Below the pieces are notes generated by a model. That model did no database searches, had not been told where the DNA came from, and saw only the letters and a program-made list of their open reading frames with translations. Below, one piece after another: positions 16,928 to 24,617 of a stretch of 64,000 bases of DNA (positions are counted from its first letter, which is position 1; every line of letters starts with the position of its first letter). This DNA is from Alphaproteobacteria bacterium (lineage in GTDB: Bacteria > Pseudomonadota > Alphaproteobacteria > Thalassobaculales > Thalassobaculaceae). The DNA is taken from positions 99,189-163,188 of the forward strand of contig JAJEAR010000076.1 in assembly GCA_022822665.1 (NCBI GenBank), written 5' to 3'. The translations under genes were made by a program, and so were the position numbers.

Positions 16928-17455
16928 TCACAACAAGGCGCGTGGCGCCCGCCCTGTATCCAGGACGCCGTATCCGGCGAGCAGAAGGGCGCCACCCGCG
17001 GCCACCGCGCGGACGCCATTCCAGAACTGCCACGGGTTCGAATAGGCCTGCCACGCATCGCGCGCGGCGGCGGCCTCCAGCGGGGGCACCAGCACGGCCA
17101 GCGTCTCGTTCAACGGCACGTTGATCGCCACGGTGGGAGCCATGGCTCCCAGAACGTATAGAAGCCCAGCCGAGGCGAAGAGAAAGACGCCGCGGCGTTC
17201 CTCGATTCTCCAGGCCGCCAGCGCGGCCGCCGCCAGGACGACGGGCGTGCCGAAGAAGCCCAGCGCAAAGACCGGGTTGCGGACGCTCGCATTCATCGCC
17301 TGCATGGCGGGAATGGCGACGTTGGGGTCCGTCGCGTCGAGCCCCCACATGGTCGAACAGACCCAGGCATAGAAAAAGCCGAATATCGCCCCCGCGTGCA
17401 GCAGCGCCAGGATCGCCAGCAGGTGGAAAAGTCGTGCCCAAGGTACGGAGGTCAC
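16928..17455 (-). CDS. DUF1772 (anthrone-oxygenase-like) membrane protein
   Basis: A 175-residue protein with four hydrophobic segments. FFYAWVCSTMWGLD, AMQAMNASVRNPVFALGFFGTP and a C-terminal W-x-N-x-VRAVAA helix are the hallmarks of the DUF1772/anthrone oxygenase family. The start is a GTG whose first bases overlap the TGA of an upstream in-frame remnant (GTGA), suggesting translational coupling with it. Together they lie divergently from a TetR regulator with two operator-like palindromes, so control by that regulator is likely. The biochemical role of bacterial DUF1772 proteins is largely unknown. Confidence 0.75.
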   Translation of the reverse strand: MTSVPWARLFHLLAILALLHAGAIFGFFYAWVCSTMWGLDATDPNVAIPAMQAMNASVRNPVFALGFFGTPVVLAAAALAAWRIEERRGVFLFASAGLLYVLGAMAPTVAINVPLNETLAVLVPPLEAAAARDAWQAYSNPWQFWNGVRAVAAGGALLLAGYGVLDTGRAPRALL

Positions 17456-17787
17456 GATCCCCGGTTCCCGTGGCCCGGCTTGAGCAGGCAGATCGCCCGG
17501 ACGAAGGTCGCCGCGACCGCCGCTACTTCGAGCGGGGGTGCGGTTCGGTGTGGGTAAACATCGCCAGCAGCATTACCGGTGTAACCGGTCTGTACGCCAC
17601 CGACTCACCCTCCCCCGGCCCCTCCCGCAAGCGGGAGGGGAGAAGGTAAAGAGGAGGAGGAGACGGGCGGGTCCCCTCTCCCCACCGGGAAGAGGGTTAG
17701 GGAGAGGGGCCGGCCCCAGGCCGTGAGCACCGGAAGCGCCACGATCGCCGCGGCGACATGGCGATCCCCGGTCGCCCGGTCGTCCAT
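17452..17787 (-). pseudogene. Small ORF interrupted by a dispersed repeat
   Basis: An ATG at 17787 with a perfect GGAGG six bases upstream opens a frame (MDDRATGDRHVAAAIVAL...) that runs into the repeat at 17605-17709 and meets an in-frame TGA at 17605-17607. Beyond that stop the same frame stays open for 50 codons (ending ICLLKPGHGNRGS) to a TGA that overlaps the DUF1772 start by four bases. The good ribosome site, the matching frame on both sides and the coupled stop suggest a short gene split by repeat insertion. Alternatively only the first 60 codons are translated. The family is not recognised. Confidence 0.4.
17605..17709. repeat. Dispersed intergenic palindromic repeat
   Basis: Two GC-rich inverted repeats in tandem: a perfect 10-bp stem (CCCCTCCCGC, AA loop, GCGGGAGGGG) at 17619-17640, and a second stem pairing CCCCTCTCCC (17673-17682) with GGGAGAGGGG (17700-17709), separated by a purine-rich GAGGAGGAGGAG tract. 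This CCCTCTCCC/GGGTTAGGGAGAGGG style matches widely dispersed short repeats of proteobacterial genomes. It occupies most of the 431-base gap between the DUF1772 and TetR genes; the gap otherwise holds the interrupted ORF and the operators. Confidence 0.7.
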
Positions 17788-17805
17788 CCGAAACCTCCGT
17801 GCATA

Positions 17806-17850
17806 AACCGTACCAAGTGGTACGGTTGACCTCACTGTACCGATCGGTAC
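17806..17850. promoter_or_regulatory. Two palindromic TetR-type operators
   Basis: Site 1 (17806-17827) has 10-bp half-sites AACCGTACCA and TGGTACGGTT around an AG centre. Site 2 is the perfect palindrome GTACCGATCGGTAC (17837-17850). Their centres are 27 bp apart. A TTGACC (17826-17831) overlaps site 1 and could be the -35 of tetR, placing site 2 over the spacer and -10. A position 37-60 bp upstream of the regulator and just ahead of the divergent start at 17787 suits autoregulation plus control of the divergent unit. Confidence 0.7.
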
Positions 17851-17886
17851 GGTACTGTCAACGACCCGTTTCCGAGGCTTTCGGAC

Positions 17887-18492
17887 ATGAAGGAAACGAC
17901 CCGCGAACGGCGCCGCGACCGTATTCTCGACGTGGCCGTGGAGACGCTGGCGGAATACGGCTACCGCGACACCACGATGCTCGAGGTGGCCCGCCGCGCA
18001 TCGGCTTCCAAGGAGACGCTGTACGCCTGGTTCGGCAGCAAGCCGGGGCTGTTCCAGGCGGTCATCCAGCGCAACGCCGAGGCGGTTCGGGATGCGGTCG
18101 AAGGACATCTCGCCGGCGATGAACCGGTCGGGGAGGCGCTCGCCGATTTCGGCCATGCGCTCGCGGGGCTGCTGTTGGGCGAAAGCGCGGTGGCGATAAA
18201 CCGCGCGGCGATTTCGGAAGTGCGGACGGCTCCGACCCTCGCACGCATACTGAGCGAGTCGGGCCGCGAAGCCACGTTGCCTGTCTTTACCCGATATCTC
18301 GAAAGATGCCGCGCGCGGGGCCTGCTGGACTTCGAAGACTCCGGGGAGGCGGCAGAGACGTTCATCGGCCTGTTGATCGGAGATGCCCAGGTTCGGCGTC
18401 TGCTCGGCGTGATGGCAGCGCCCGGGAGCGCCGAGCTCCAGAACCGGGCGAAGCTCGCTGGCAGCAAGTTCGTGCTGATCTACGGCGCGTGA
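17887..18492 (+). CDS. TetR/AcrR family transcriptional regulator
   Basis: A 201-residue regulator. The N-terminal helix-turn-helix is canonical: RILDVAVETLAEYGYRDTTMLEVARRASASKETLYAWFGSKPGLF (about 12-56). The C-terminal half is a helical ligand-binding domain close to the AefR-like group, with no ligand deducible. GAGG lies about ten bases before the ATG. Two GTACC-type palindromes directly upstream are its likely operators. It probably represses the divergent DUF1772 unit, and possibly the cupin/amidohydrolase genes further on. Confidence 0.9.
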   Translation: MKETTRERRRDRILDVAVETLAEYGYRDTTMLEVARRASASKETLYAWFGSKPGLFQAVIQRNAEAVRDAVEGHLAGDEPVGEALADFGHALAGLLLGESAVAINRAAISEVRTAPTLARILSESGREATLPVFTRYLERCRARGLLDFEDSGEAAETFIGLLIGDAQVRRLLGVMAAPGSAELQNRAKLAGSKFVLIYGA

Positions 18493-18511
18493 AGCCGGAT
18501 CGATTCCCTCT

Positions 18512-18620
18512 CGTCATTTCGACCGGGGCGCCGCAAGACGTGGAGCGGAGAAATCTCGGAACCGGGGGTGGAAATTGTCTCCGCTCCTCCGTCCCTGCGG
18601 GCCGGCTCCGGTCATTACGA
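18512..18620. repeat. Dispersed CGTCATTTCGACC repeat element
   Basis: In the 249-base gap after tetR, CGTCATTTCGACCGG (18512-18526) matches 14 of 15 bases of the left arm of the hairpin at 25571-25585. Inside, GGAGCGGAGA (18542-18551) is repeated in inverse orientation as TCTCCGCTCC (18578-18587), and CCGGTCATTACGACG near 18607-18621 looks like a degenerate right end. It looks like a decayed palindromic intergenic element. No gene is supported in 18493-18741. Confidence 0.55.
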
Positions 18621-18741
18621 CGACAGGGATCGCGGCGAACGGGGCGCGCGGCCGGCGGCAAGCACCCCTCCCGTTCCCGCTTGACGAAGCGACATCGGAT
18701 CGGGAGGAATCGGCGTTACTCAGAAATCGAGGAAGCGTCCG

Positions 18742-19146
18742 GTGCCCCGCAGTTCAGCCAAAACCACCGAGCCGGGCTACGAGAACGGGAACGGTCAGAT
18801 CGTCGTGGGACAGACCGACCTGCCCGGGAACGATCACCACCAATACATCTATGTGCTTGAGTGCGGCCGGTGCGGGTGCCGTTACGGCGCGAACGGCTCC
18901 GATATCTGGCAGCGCTTGTGCCCGAATTGCGGCGGTGGCCGGCCCGGTTTGGACTATCGGCAATCGCTGGCCGAACGCCGCTCGGATCGATCCGCCTCTC
19001 ACGCGTCTCGCTGGCTCGACCGCGAATTCCCCGCCGTCGACATGGGACCATGGCCGGACGGCTTCACGGCCAGCCGGGAGGAAATCTATGACGACACCCG
19101 ACAACTGGCGGGAGGGCTCCAGGAAGAATCCGGCGGCGACTGCTGA
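18742..19146 (+). CDS. Small zinc-ribbon protein
   Basis: A 134-residue protein with a GTG start preceded by GAGGA eight bases upstream. A central zinc ribbon (C41, C44, then C60, C63: ECGRCGCRYGAN...LCPNCGG) sits in a YIYVLECG / DIWQRLCP framework, followed by a region with WLDREFPAVDMGPWPDGF. I recall similar proteins preceding PIN-domain genes, and here the stub of such a gene follows by six bases; that association is from memory. Function unknown; a nucleic-acid-binding antitoxin or accessory role is possible. Possibly acquired, as it sits between a repeat element and a truncated gene. Confidence 0.7.
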   Translation: MPRSSAKTTEPGYENGNGQIVVGQTDLPGNDHHQYIYVLECGRCGCRYGANGSDIWQRLCPNCGGGRPGLDYRQSLAERRSDRSASHASRWLDREFPAVDMGPWPDGFTASREEIYDDTRQLAGGLQEESGGDC

Positions 19147-19151
19147 CCAAA

Positions 19152-19187
19152 ATGTTCATCGACACGAATGTCTTCGTGTCGGCGCGG
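19152..19187 (+). pseudogene. Truncated PIN-domain (VapC-like) toxin gene
   Basis: An ATG six bases after the zinc-ribbon stop encodes MFIDTNVFVSAR, the textbook N-terminus of a PIN-domain ribonuclease including the first catalytic Asp. After these 12 codons the frame loses all PIN character and runs into hyuA upstream sequence. The rest of the toxin is gone, so the breakpoint lies near 19187. It is a remnant and cannot encode an active nuclease. Confidence 0.6.
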
Positions 19188-19212
19188 AACGGCGAGGGAA
19201 AGACGGCGCGGC

Positions 19213-21291
19213 ATGACGACCTGGATGGTGGGAGTCGATACCGGGGGCACGTTCACCGACCTGATCGCGTTCGAGGCCGGCACCGGCGAGCGCCGCGCGG
19301 TGAAGGTCCCGTCGGTGCCCGACGATCCCTCGCGCGCGGTGATCGACGCGCTGGAGGAGTTGTTCGGGACCGGCATCGCACCCGCCGAGGTAGGCTTCTT
19401 CGTTCACGGCACCACGGTCGCGACCAACACGCTGATCGAGGAGGACGGCGCGTGCGCGGGCCTCCTGATCACCGAGGGCTTCCGGGCGGTCTACGAGGCG
19501 CGCGGCTGGTCGCAGCCGGATTCCGACGACCTGCTGGACCCGTTCTACCGGAAACCCCGACTCCTCGTTCCCCAGTCGCGCACCGCGGAGGCGGTCGAGC
19601 GGCTCGACTACACCGGCGCGGTGCTGACGCCGCTCGACGAGGACGGGCTCCGCGAAGCGGTGCGGGGGCTCGCGGCGAAGGGCATCGAATCGGTGGCCGT
19701 GTGCTACCTGTTCAGCTTTCGCAATCCCGCGCATGAGCGCCGCACCGCCGAGATCGTCGCCGAAGAGGCGCCCGGGCTCAGGGTATCCCTCTCGTCCGAA
19801 ATCCTGCCGACGATCCGCGAATATCCCAGGCTCTCCACCACCGCGATCGACGCCTATGTCGGGCCCAGGGTCCAGACCTATTTGCTGCGCCTCGGCGCGG
19901 AGCTGAAGGATGCCGGGATCGAGACGCCCCAGCTATTCCTGATGCAGTCGCACGGCGGCCTGATGCGGATCGAGCTCGGCGCCCGGTTCCCCAACCAGAC
20001 GCTGCTGTCGGGGCCCGCGGCGGGCGCGGTGTCGGGCCGGGCGCTCGGCGCGCTGGTCGACCGTCCGAACGTGGTCACGTTCGACATGGGCGGCACCTCG
20101 ACCGATATCGCGGTGATCGCCGGTGGGCGGATCGAGGAGACCGATTCGGGTCGCATCGCGGGGCAGGACATCGGAACGCCGATGCTCTCGGTCGCGACGC
20201 TCGGCGCCGGCGGCGGCACGATCGCCTATATCGGCAGGGACGGGCTGATGAAGGTCGGCCCGCGCAGCGCCGGCGCCGATCCGGGCCCCGCCTGCTACGG
20301 ACGCGGCGGCACCGAGCCCACCGTGACCGACGCCAACCTGCTTCTCGGCGCACTCGGCGCGGGCAGCGTGCTCGGCGGGCGGATGACGATGGATTCCGAC
20401 CTCGCCCGCGCCGCGGTCGAGGAGAAGGTCGCCGCGCCCCTCGGCCTCGACGTTATCGAGGCGGCGGCCGGAATCGTGCGCATCGTCAACTCGAACATGG
20501 CGGTCGATCTCCGCCTCGCCTTCCAGCGCCGCGGGGCCGACCCGCGCGACTTCGCCCTGATCGCCTTCGGCGGCGCGGGGCCCCTGCACGCCGCGGCGCT
20601 GGCCCGCGACGTGGGAATCGCCCGCGTCGTGGTACCGCTCGCCCCCGGGCTCAACAGCGCCTTCGGGCTGCTCCAGACCGATGTCCGCCACATCTACGTC
20701 AAGTCTTCCGTGGGCGTCCTGGCGGGGCTGTCGGCGGAGGCGATGGAGGCCGAGTTCGAAAATCTCGAAGCGCGCGCCCGCGCCGACGTGCGGGAGGAGG
20801 GCTTCGACGAGAGCGAGGTGACGCTCCGCCGCCAGGTCGACATGCGCTACCTGCACCAGGGCTACCAGCTCGCCGTGGATTGCCTCGCGCGACCGGTCGA
20901 CGAGGCGGAGAAGGCGGCGCTCAAGTCCCGTTTCGACGATCTTCACGCCCGGGTCTACGGCGCGAGCGCGCCCGACGAGGACGCCGAGACGGTCACCTTC
21001 CGGGCGATCGCCGAGATCGCGGTGCCGCAGCTCCGACTGCCCCCGATCGAGATCGGCGACGGCGATCCCTCGGCGGCCGAGGTCGGCGCGCGCGAGCTCT
21101 ACGATTTCGAGGCCAGCGGCTTCGTGCCCTGCACGCTCTACGACCGGGCCCGGCTGCGCGCCGGCGACCGGATCGAAGGCGCCGCGGTGATCCAGCAATT
21201 CGATTCGACGACCGTGGTCCTCGCGGGCCAGAGCGCGACGGTGGAAGCGCACGGCAATCTCGTCATCGATGCGGGAGACAACGCGTCATGA
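19213..21291 (+). CDS. hyuA: Hydantoinase/oxoprolinase subunit A
   Basis: A 692-residue ATP-dependent amidohydrolase subunit (N-methylhydantoinase A / 5-oxoprolinase N-terminal type). Motifs: VGVDTGGTFTDL near residues 6-17 (hydant_A_N), HGTTVATNTLIE, NVVTFDMGGTSTDIAVI (ASKHA-type nucleotide loop) and FGGAGPLHA. The start at 19213 (MTTWMVG) is the family N-terminus; in-frame codons upstream belong to the toxin-gene junction. The stop overlaps hyuB by four bases. Together HyuA and HyuB hydrolyse cyclic imides such as hydantoins or 5-oxoproline, or carboxylate acetone-like compounds; the substrate cannot be read from sequence. Confidence 0.92.
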   Translation: MTTWMVGVDTGGTFTDLIAFEAGTGERRAVKVPSVPDDPSRAVIDALEELFGTGIAPAEVGFFVHGTTVATNTLIEEDGACAGLLITEGFRAVYEARGWSQPDSDDLLDPFYRKPRLLVPQSRTAEAVERLDYTGAVLTPLDEDGLREAVRGLAAKGIESVAVCYLFSFRNPAHERRTAEIVAEEAPGLRVSLSSEILPTIREYPRLSTTAIDAYVGPRVQTYLLRLGAELKDAGIETPQLFLMQSHGGLMRIELGARFPNQTLLSGPAAGAVSGRALGALVDRPNVVTFDMGGTSTDIAVIAGGRIEETDSGRIAGQDIGTPMLSVATLGAGGGTIAYIGRDGLMKVGPRSAGADPGPACYGRGGTEPTVTDANLLLGALGAGSVLGGRMTMDSDLARAAVEEKVAAPLGLDVIEAAAGIVRIVNSNMAVDLRLAFQRRGADPRDFALIAFGGAGPLHAAALARDVGIARVVVPLAPGLNSAFGLLQTDVRHIYVKSSVGVLAGLSAEAMEAEFENLEARARADVREEGFDESEVTLRRQVDMRYLHQGYQLAVDCLARPVDEAEKAALKSRFDDLHARVYGASAPDEDAETVTFRAIAEIAVPQLRLPPIEIGDGDPSAAEVGARELYDFEASGFVPCTLYDRARLRAGDRIEGAAVIQQFDSTTVVLAGQSATVEAHGNLVIDAGDNAS

Positions 21292-23018
21292 GCCTCGATC
21301 CCATCACCATCGAGGTGGTGCTGAGCCGCCTGCGCGAGACCACGGAGGCGATGGCGCACGCGCTGTTCCACAGCGGCTACTCGCCCATCCTCCGCGAGTC
21401 TCAGGACGGCACGGCGGGTCTGACCGACGGGACCGGGCGGGTGATCATGGTCGGGGGCGGGCTGCAATACCATTCCCTGCTCTACTCGAAGTCGATCGGC
21501 AGCATCTTCGAGCGCTACCCGCCGGAGACCATGCGGGAGGGCGACAGCTTCGTCTGCAACGATCCCTACAAGGCGGGCAACAGCCACGTCCCCGATTTCG
21601 TGGTCGCGACGCCGGCCTTCTTCGAGGGAAATCTGGTCGCCTTCGGGGTCAGCGTCGCGCACAAGGCCGACGTCGGCGGGCTGGTGCCGGGCTCGTCGGG
21701 CGCGGCGGCGCGCGAGATCTTCCATGACGGGATTCTGGTGCCGCCGGTCCGGATGTGGAGCGCCGACGGCGTCAACGCCGAGGTCGAGGCGATCGTCCGC
21801 AACAACAGCCGCGCGCCCGACGTGGTGCTCGGCGATCTGCGCGGACAGGTGGGCGCGACCCGCCTCGGCGCCCGGCGCATCGCCGAGCTGTGCGGGGCCT
21901 TCGGCGCGGACACCGTGACCGGGACGATGGACGCGCTGATGTCGCGGACCGCCCGGCGGGTGAGGGAGGCGGTCTCCGCCTGGAAGGACGGCAGCGCCGA
22001 GGCCGAGGGGCTGATGGACCATGACGGGGCCGACCGGGACCGTCCGGTCCGCATTCACGTAAGGGCGGAGAAGTCGGGCGACCGGCTGACGATCGATTTC
22101 AGCGGCAGCGACCCCCAGACGGCGGGGCCGATCAACACCCCGGAGGCCACCGCGCGCGCCGTCTCGATGCAGGCGATCCTCGCCGCCTCCGATCCGACGA
22201 TCCCGATGAACACCGGCGCCTTCGAGGCGGTCGACTTCGTCATTCCGCCGGGCCGGATGGTGAGCCCGCAATTCCCGGCCACGGTCAACCACTACTTCCC
22301 CACGTCGCACATGGTCTACAACGTGGTGCTGGCCGCGCTCGGCACGCTCAACCCGGACCGCGCCGTCGCGCCGTCGGGTCTCGGCACCGGCGCGATGGCG
22401 ATCGGCTATTCGGAGGGGCGGTCCGGCAAGGCCACCGTCCAGTACGAGCTGATGACCACCTCCCTCGGCGGCACCAGCGAGGGAGACGGCGCCTCGATCG
22501 TGCTGCCGATGAACCACTTCGCGCCCGGCACTCCGGTCGAGATCGTCGAGACCGAATACCCGATCCGTGTCGGGCGGTTCGAGCTGCTGCCCGACAGCGC
22601 CGGCGCCGGCACCCATCGCGGCGGGATCGGTTTCGCGCGCGAATACGCGTTCCTCACCGACTGCACGCTGACGCTCCGCACCGCCAACCACCGCCACGCC
22701 GCCTGGGGCCTGTTCGGCGGCGGCAGCCCGGCGCCGGCGTCGACCTCGATCTCGTTTCCGGACGGACGCACCGAAGACATGGACGTGCTGGAGACGCGGC
22801 ACATGTCCGCGGGCGCCTCGATCCGCCTCTGCCAGAGCGGCGGGGGCGGCTACGGCGATCCGTTCGAGCGCCCCGCGGAGCTGGTCGTCGCCGACATCGG
22901 GGACGGCTATGTCTCGGCGGAAGCCGCGCGCGAGCTCTACGGCGTTGCCGTCGACGCCGACGGCGCGCTCGACGAGGCGGAGACCGAACGGTTGCGGGGC
23001 GAAAAGGCCGTTTCCTGA
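21288..23018 (+). CDS. hyuB: Hydantoinase/oxoprolinase subunit B
   Basis: A 576-residue HyuB. It begins with DPITIEVVLSRLRETTEAMAHALFHSGYSPILRES, carries FVCNDPYKAGNSHVPDF and the C-terminal glycine-rich GGGGYGDPFERP, all diagnostic. The ATG at 21288 overlaps the hyuA stop (ATGA), so expression should be coupled. A 221-base intergenic region follows. Confidence 0.92.
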   Translation: MSLDPITIEVVLSRLRETTEAMAHALFHSGYSPILRESQDGTAGLTDGTGRVIMVGGGLQYHSLLYSKSIGSIFERYPPETMREGDSFVCNDPYKAGNSHVPDFVVATPAFFEGNLVAFGVSVAHKADVGGLVPGSSGAAAREIFHDGILVPPVRMWSADGVNAEVEAIVRNNSRAPDVVLGDLRGQVGATRLGARRIAELCGAFGADTVTGTMDALMSRTARRVREAVSAWKDGSAEAEGLMDHDGADRDRPVRIHVRAEKSGDRLTIDFSGSDPQTAGPINTPEATARAVSMQAILAASDPTIPMNTGAFEAVDFVIPPGRMVSPQFPATVNHYFPTSHMVYNVVLAALGTLNPDRAVAPSGLGTGAMAIGYSEGRSGKATVQYELMTTSLGGTSEGDGASIVLPMNHFAPGTPVEIVETEYPIRVGRFELLPDSAGAGTHRGGIGFAREYAFLTDCTLTLRTANHRHAAWGLFGGGSPAPASTSISFPDGRTEDMDVLETRHMSAGASIRLCQSGGGGYGDPFERPAELVVADIGDGYVSAEAARELYGVAVDADGALDEAETERLRGEKAVS

Positions 23019-23031
23019 AGGGTTGGGGCGC

Positions 23032-23185
23032 ATCCCATTTTGGCGGCAACGGCTGTCGCTCCAGCGCCCCGTCATGGGACGATTCCCATTAGACAATTCG
23101 GCGATTTCCCACCGTCATCTCCGCCGTTAGTGGGATTTATCCCATGATTTTATCCATCTCTGTTGATGGGAAAAACCGTTTGACA
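23032..23185. promoter_or_regulatory. Cluster of TGGGA/TCCCA motifs with a promoter element
   Basis: Within about 140 bases the TCCCA core (either orientation) occurs repeatedly: ATCCCAT (23032-23038), ATGGGA-cgat-TCCCAT (23074-23089), TTCCCA (23106-23111), the palindrome TGGGATTTATCCCA (23131-23144) and TGGGA (23167-23171). A consensus TTGACA (23180-23185) follows directly, 55 bases before the HTH-methyltransferase start; the -10 (near TTAACG, about 23202) is weak. The region is also AT-richer than its surroundings. It looks like a multi-site operator for the downstream gene. Confidence 0.6.
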
Positions 23186-23239
23186 GGACTCTGGGGCCGC
23201 GTTAACGAAGATATCCGGCATCGAACGCGAGGTTGACGG

Positions 23240-24613
23240 ATGGACGTTGTGGGCGGCCTGGTCGGCGAGATCGAGACCTATTGCCGCGAGGCGGGCATCG
23301 CCGAAACGACGTTCGGGCGGATCGTCGTCAACGACGGCAAGTTCGTTGGCAGGCTTCGGGAGGGCAAGGGGGTAACCGCCGCCACAGTCGAGCGGGTGCG
23401 CCGATTCCTGGACGAGAACGGCGCGGCGTCTTCCGACCCGGAGGCCGAGACCGCCTCGCCCGAACCTCCGGATACGCCCGACGGCGACTCCCGAACCGCC
23501 TTCCGATTCTACGACAACCGCCAGAAATACCTCGCCTTCGTCAACACATGTTCGGAGAAGTGGGTGGTCGCCGAGCGCGCGGGCATGGAGCTCGCCCATC
23601 TGCACCCCCAGCCGCCGGCGCTCCGGGTGTTCGACGCCGGCATGGGGGACGGGACCGTGCTGACCGGCGTGATGCGCCAGATGCACCGGCGCTTCCGCAC
23701 GTTGCCCTTCTATATCGTCGGCAAGGAGATCAGCCTGGAGGATGTGCGTCTCGGGCTGGAGCGGATGCCCGACCGGTTTTACGAGCACCCGGCGACGGTG
23801 CTGGTGCTGACCAACCTCTACTACACGGAGGCGCCCTGGCTGATGCCGCGCTCGATGGCGGCGGCCGCCGCGCTCAACTGGATCGAGGTCGCGCTGGAAG
23901 GCGATTCCTCGCACGAGTTCCATGAGCAGATAACCGCCCTTCAGCCCCGGCTGGGGGAGACCTGGCAGGTCCGTCCCTCGGAGAAGACCGGCAACCCGCT
24001 CTATGTCCGCCCGTCGGTGCTGGTGGTCTACCGCGAGGATCACAAGTTCCTGCTCGACCAGGTGATCCCGCGGCCCGGCGCGGTGAAGGCGGATTACGAC
24101 CTCGTCATCGCCTCGCAGCCCTACCGCGCGCGGATGCCGGTCTCCTTCAAGGCGCAAAAGGTCCTCGCGCCGCTCGCCCGGAGCCTGGCGCCGGGCGGGC
24201 GGCTTCTCGGCATCCATTCGTACGGCGGCGATCCGGGGCTCGATATCGTCCGCAAGGTGTGGCCCGGCGAGAACCCGTTCGCCACCAAGCGGCACGAGCT
24301 TCTCAAGACGCTCAAGGACGAGCTCGGGCGCGAAGCGCGCGATCTCAACTTCAACGCCTATGCCGACAAGAGGTCGATCTTCCGCTACGACATGCACACC
24401 CTGCCGAGCGAGGTCGGCGGGCGCAGCATCGGCACCTCCACCCTGTTCGCCGCCTGGAACGCCGCCATCTATGTCGCCCAGATCGAAGACGACCGGCTCG
24501 AGGACGTCCTCGCCGAAGGCGGCTATCTCGACGCCACCCGCGAGGTGCTGAACCGGTACGGAGGGCTCTGGTTCTACGACGAATCCTACGTCGTCTCCCG
24601 GCGGAAGGCCTGA
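23240..24613 (+). CDS. HTH-like domain fused to SAM-dependent methyltransferase-like protein
   Basis: A 457-residue two-part protein. Residues 1-60 resemble the small HTH-like domain of alphaproteobacterial DNA-binding proteins (TTFGRIVVNDGKFVGRLREGKGVTAATVERVRRFL). A Pro/Glu-rich linker follows, then a methyltransferase-like domain with motif I VFDAGMGDGTVL and a motif-IV-like DLVIASQPY. The rest is well ordered (EKWVVAERAGMELAHLHPQ; SIGTSTLFAAWNAAIYVAQIEDDRL). GAGG precedes the ATG by about seven bases. The metF-like gene starts four bases after its stop. A TGGGA motif cluster lies upstream. The methyl acceptor is unknown; a link to folate C1 metabolism is inferred from the neighbour. Confidence 0.72.
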   Translation: MDVVGGLVGEIETYCREAGIAETTFGRIVVNDGKFVGRLREGKGVTAATVERVRRFLDENGAASSDPEAETASPEPPDTPDGDSRTAFRFYDNRQKYLAFVNTCSEKWVVAERAGMELAHLHPQPPALRVFDAGMGDGTVLTGVMRQMHRRFRTLPFYIVGKEISLEDVRLGLERMPDRFYEHPATVLVLTNLYYTEAPWLMPRSMAAAAALNWIEVALEGDSSHEFHEQITALQPRLGETWQVRPSEKTGNPLYVRPSVLVVYREDHKFLLDQVIPRPGAVKADYDLVIASQPYRARMPVSFKAQKVLAPLARSLAPGGRLLGIHSYGGDPGLDIVRKVWPGENPFATKRHELLKTLKDELGREARDLNFNAYADKRSIFRYDMHTLPSEVGGRSIGTSTLFAAWNAAIYVAQIEDDRLEDVLAEGGYLDATREVLNRYGGLWFYDESYVVSRRKA

Positions 24614-24617
24614 GACC

